In this document: one piece after another, positions 32,721 through 35,254 of the stretch
How positions within the stretch are numbered: the stretch's first letter is position 1
How the letters are laid out: each line of letters starts with the position of its first letter
DNA from: Pelatocladus maniniholoensis HA4357-MV3
Lineage (GTDB): Bacteria > Cyanobacteriota > Cyanobacteriia > Cyanobacteriales > Nostocaceae
DNA length: 35,254 nt
Reading direction: 5' to 3'
Assembly (NCBI GenBank): GCA_019359115.1
Contig: JAHHHW010000136.1
Span: forward strand, 1-35,254
The notes under the pieces: generated by a model
Databases searched by the model: none
What the model saw: the letters and a program-made list of their open reading frames with translations, nothing else
Told to the model about the DNA's origin: nothing
Program-made: the position numbers and the translations under genes

Positions 32721-33714
32721 TCTTATCTAAGCGAGTATAAATTTGACCATCATTCCAAAGAGATTCGATGATGGTTCCTAAAGCTTTAGCAAAACCTAAA
32801 ATGTAGAAAATTGCACGAGTAAAAATTTTGATGGGGGAACCACTTTTGTGACAAGGGGGACGTCCTAAAACATGACAGTCAAACAAACGGATGTAAAAGC
32901 GTAAAGCTTGACTAACAGTCAGGTTTTTTAAACCCAATAGAAAATGATTGTGATAAAAAGTTAGTTGATATTTGAGCGATCGCATACTAATATCATGACA
33001 ACCACCCGTCTCTTCTCCCAAATGCACTAAACTAGCTTCTGGGTCGTACCAAATCTTATAACCAGTTTGTCGTAACCGCAAACAGAAATCAGATTCTTCT
33101 CGGACTGCACTACCACGAAATCTCTCATCAAAATGCAGTCTATGCTGAGTAAAAATCTCACGACGAAACGACATATTACAACCCCTCACTGTCAACACTT
33201 CTTGAGGTTTGATTGTATGCACTAAATCTATATAATACCAAGCAATACCAGGGTTCATTGCTTGAGGAGGTAGATATTCAATACTCTTATAAGGTGCATC
33301 TCCCTGCGTTTTTCCTTGGACAGTATCAGCTATTTTCATCCTGTCGAAAACTCGCCCAGCAACAGCGCCTATCTCTGGTTTGTCTAAATAATTTTTCGCA
33401 TGGGCTGATAAAAATCCAGGGTTTAATTTCACATCATCATCAATAAATAAAATTATATCTCCTTGAGCGCGTCGCACTGCATAATTACGCGCCCCTGGTA
33501 AACTAGCCCAGTTTAAACGGAACCATTGAATTTTATTTGCTGTAGCTTGTTCCGATAAAAAAGCTTCGATTTCTACTTCATGTTTTGGAGTTTGATCTAC
33601 TACTAAAACTTCAAAATTTGCGTAATCTTGCTTTAATACATCAATCAAACTATCTCGCAGCGCTTCTTCTCGACCATAAGTAGGAATAATCACAGAAATC
33701 AAAGGTAAATTCAT
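32713..33714 (-). CDS. Glycosyltransferase family 2
   Basis: A 333-residue GT-A fold enzyme: ISVIIPTYGREEALRDSL at the N-terminus, metal-binding DDD in I-L-F-I-D-D-D-V, then G-C-N-M-S-F-R-R and the catalytic-side R-E-E-S-D-F-C-L-R-L. The C-terminal region after about residue 240 (HHFLLGLKNLTVSQALRFY, then IFTRAIFYILGFAKAL) is partly hydrophobic and may contact the membrane. The ATG at 33714 is preferred over a TTG four codons earlier. It is followed by the second GT4 gene in the same direction. Confidence 0.92.
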   Translation of the reverse strand: MNLPLISVIIPTYGREEALRDSLIDVLKQDYANFEVLVVDQTPKHEVEIEAFLSEQATANKIQWFRLNWASLPGARNYAVRRAQGDIILFIDDDVKLNPGFLSAHAKNYLDKPEIGAVAGRVFDRMKIADTVQGKTQGDAPYKSIEYLPPQAMNPGIAWYYIDLVHTIKPQEVLTVRGCNMSFRREIFTQHRLHFDERFRGSAVREESDFCLRLRQTGYKIWYDPEASLVHLGEETGGCHDISMRSLKYQLTFYHNHFLLGLKNLTVSQALRFYIRLFDCHVLGRPPCHKSGSPIKIFTRAIFYILGFAKALGTIIESLWNDGQIYTRLDKSL

Positions 33715-33780
33715 AATAGTTGTCAATGGTCATTTGTCATTGGTTATTTGTCATTTGTTAGTTGTTAGTTGTTAGTTGTT
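33715..33780. repeat. STRR heptanucleotide repeats
   Basis: GTCATTG-type units (33721-33757), then TAGTTGT three times (about 33758-33779). The stop codon of the polymerase-like gene (TAA on the minus strand, 33765-33767) is made by the repeat itself, so its last residues (TTTNN) are repeat-derived. Confidence 0.75.
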
Positions 33781-35160
33781 GTTAATTTTATGTTTTCTCC
33801 CTTGTCCCTCTTGTCCCCCTTGTCCCCTAATTGTTGCTGTCTTTCCATTTTGTCTATGACTGGTAGTTTTAAAAGAATTCCAGCAGAAAACCAATAATAA
33901 ACAGCTACAGGATCAACATCTAAAGGATAGTAATAGGTGTTGTAACTAATAAACAATATAAACACCCACATAGCAGCACCGTAACTGCGGAAATTACGGT
34001 TTTTTACCAAACGATATTGTCGAAAACAAATAATTGTTAAGGTTGTCACCAAACCAATAAATCCTAATAGTCCAAAAATTCCTACCTCATACATAACTTT
34101 TGGATAATAGGTTTCGACTAGCTTTGTTGGTCCCATCGCACGTGCAGAATTCGTCGCACGACCTAAACCACTTCCAAATAGTCCGTCTACACTTTTCCAA
34201 TTTTCCTCAAATTGTTGAACTATAAATTCATAGGGAGGAGAAGCATTCCAACGGGCGATAAAACTGTCCATTCTTTCTTGGACAACAGTCGGATTACTAA
34301 CTATTGCAATTCCCAAAAGAATAGCTAGTCCAACAAATATAGGAATAAATCTTTTTAAATTACCAATTTGACCAGTCAGCACAAGTAACATTACAAAACA
34401 AACTGGTACTAAAGCTAAAGCTATTCTTTGTCCAGAAATAACTGCATTAATAAATACAGACGTCATTGAAGCTAAACTGATAATTCGCCAAATAATAGCA
34501 GGGTCACTAAAGCCCGTTGCAAAAGTAAAAAACGTGCTAGAAATTAAAAACCATGCCCATTGCCAAGGTGCAACAAAAGTTCCTGGTAAGCGAATCATTC
34601 CTTGACTAGGACTATAGACTAATGAACCCCCAAAAAAACATCTTGCTTCTAGCGAAGCTTTAAATAAAGCAGCACCTTCTGCATTTCTCGTACCTTCGCA
34701 TATTCCAGTTAATAATAATAGATATTGAATAAATCCCAGCACACAGGCAACAAGTATTAAAACAATCTGTAACCGAGAAACAAATAGAAAATCTCGTTTA
34801 CTACGAATCAAATAATAAACACAACCAATCAAAGGTACATAACCTAAAAATACTTTTAGTCCCAAAATTCCCATGCCAATTGGAAATTCTTTTGGTGGTG
34901 TTTTAAAAAGTGCAACTGGAGGAGGGTTAAACTGCTGTCCAGCATTAACAAATAATAGTGTTATTATGCATGAGCCTAATAGAATATATAGCGGAGTTTT
35001 AATTCCCTCTGGAATAATCACGGGTAATCTCTGTTTACGACAATTCTGCCAAAGTGCAATCAATGCAGGAACATAGAAAGAGTCTTTTGCTAATTGCAGT
35101 ATGGGACTATTGCCGATGTAGTAAGTGATAAGCTGTTCAGCATTTAAATTGGGTATAATA
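33765..35160 (-). pseudogene. O-antigen polymerase/ligase-like membrane protein, 5' end cut by an insertion
   Basis: A polytopic membrane protein with about ten hydrophobic segments (for example LYILLGSCIITLLFV, IISLASMTSVFINAVISG, ALALVPVCFVMLLVL, IFGLLGFIGLVTTLTII). A hydrophilic loop (FGSGLGRATNSARAMG, then E-T-Y-Y-P) before a C-terminal helix pair is the Wzy/WaaL-type arrangement, as in hormogonium polysaccharide loci. Coding similarity does not begin at the nearest start codon (TTG at 35063): the frame continues upstream as NLNAEQLITYYIGNSPILQL, then AKDSFYVPAL, and is lost at about 35160 with no start codon, right where an IS630-like transposase region begins. The first membrane helices are therefore missing. 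The C-terminus holds a G-D-K repeat. Whether a shortened protein is made is unknown. Confidence 0.7.
33801..33827 (-). repeat. In-frame 9-nt tandem repeat in the polymerase-like gene
   Basis: Read on the minus strand, GGGGACAAG, GGGGACAAG and AGGGACAAG give G-D-K-G-D-K-R-D-K near the C-terminus. It is the same 9-nt unit as at 21983-22009 in the SNF2 gene. Confidence 0.85.
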
Positions 35161-35254
35161 AAAAGCCGAATTCAGTAAAAAAATGGAATAATGCCAGCAA
35201 AAAATCATTTAACTTCCCAGCAAATAGAGAAACTACAAAAGGCTTTAAAACAGG
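35154..35254 (+). mobile_element. Start of an IS630-family-like insertion element
   Basis: Inferred from two facts. A polysaccharide gene frame is cut near 35155-35160, and a transposase-like N-terminus begins at 35191. TA dinucleotides at 35154, 35156 and 35159 are possible insertion points, since IS630/Tc1 elements insert at TA. The left end and the inverted repeat cannot be defined because the other end is outside the window. Confidence 0.5.
35191..35254 (+). CDS. IS630-family transposase, N-terminal fragment (runs off window)
   Basis: ATG with GGAATA just upstream, open to the window edge. The 21 residues begin M-P-A-K-N-H-L-T and continue S-Q-Q-I-E-K-L-Q-K-A-L-K-Q, which resembles the start of cyanobacterial IS630-type transposases (M-P-A-x-x-x-L-T, then Q-x-x-K-L-Q-x-A-L-K), a region before the helix-turn-helix. 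Too short for certainty. Confidence 0.6.
   Translation, partial: MPAKNHLTSQQIEKLQKALKQ

Overview
The window looks like chromosomal DNA from a filamentous, probably nitrogen-fixing cyanobacterium (Nostocales-like). The evidence is the very frequent octamer GCGATCGC (HIP1), heptanucleotide tandem repeats (STRR) in many spacers, AT-rich spacers full of small palindromic repeats, a NifX homologue, and gene families typical of this group (carotenoid oxygenase, URC-type uracil catabolism, SNF2/SWIM pair, hps-like glycosyltransferases). No rRNA, tRNA or CRISPR array was seen.

Layout. 1-1665: a probable IS200/IS605 (TnpB) 3' remnant, a DUF2294 gene and a spacer holding nested small mobile repeats. 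1666-5113 (minus): a three-gene uracil-catabolism operon, URC1-like GTP cyclohydrolase II, URC4 (DUF1688) and uracil phosphoribosyltransferase. 5378-8278 (plus): a TPR protein, an FAD-linked oxidase and a decayed rtcA (first part missing, one in-frame TGA). 8943-11229 (plus): a CHAT protease-TIR fusion followed by a membrane-anchored TIR-SH3-like protein whose TIR has lost the usual catalytic Glu; this is the best candidate for an undescribed signalling or defence pair. 11463-12205: a psiE gene split by a 192-bp inverted-repeat element. 12615-14115: an orphan nifX and a ribbon-helix-helix/Mop (molybdate-binding) protein with an array of TTGGTA half-sites directly before its start codon. 14683-16204: an alpha/beta hydrolase and a GXWXG/DUF4334 protein. 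16575-18742: a subtilisin-like protease and a small downstream protein resembling a free propeptide. 19153-19623 (minus): an exported DUF3574 protein. 20096-24267: a SNF2 helicase and SWIM zinc-finger pair. 24518-25612: an AAC(6')-like acetyltransferase and a DUF3592-like membrane protein. 25620-28529: a divergent alkaline phosphatase lipoprotein and a carotenoid oxygenase around a Pho-box-like octamer array. 28905-35160 (minus): an exopolysaccharide cluster (GT4, phosphotransferase, GT4, GT2, polymerase/ligase-like membrane protein). Its first visible gene is cut at the 5' end by what looks like an IS630-family element running off the window.

How it fits together. The URC operon, the polysaccharide cluster and the SNF2/SWIM pair are clear functional units. 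Phosphate (psiE, alkaline phosphatase) and molybdenum (nifX, RHH-Mop) themes recur. The window is strongly shaped by small repeats: at least five families occupy spacers, one splits psiE, one sits inside another repeat with a recognisable target duplication, and a 9-nt repeat is read in frame as Gly-Asp-Lys in two unrelated proteins. Functions are assigned by reading protein motifs by eye; no database search was run.
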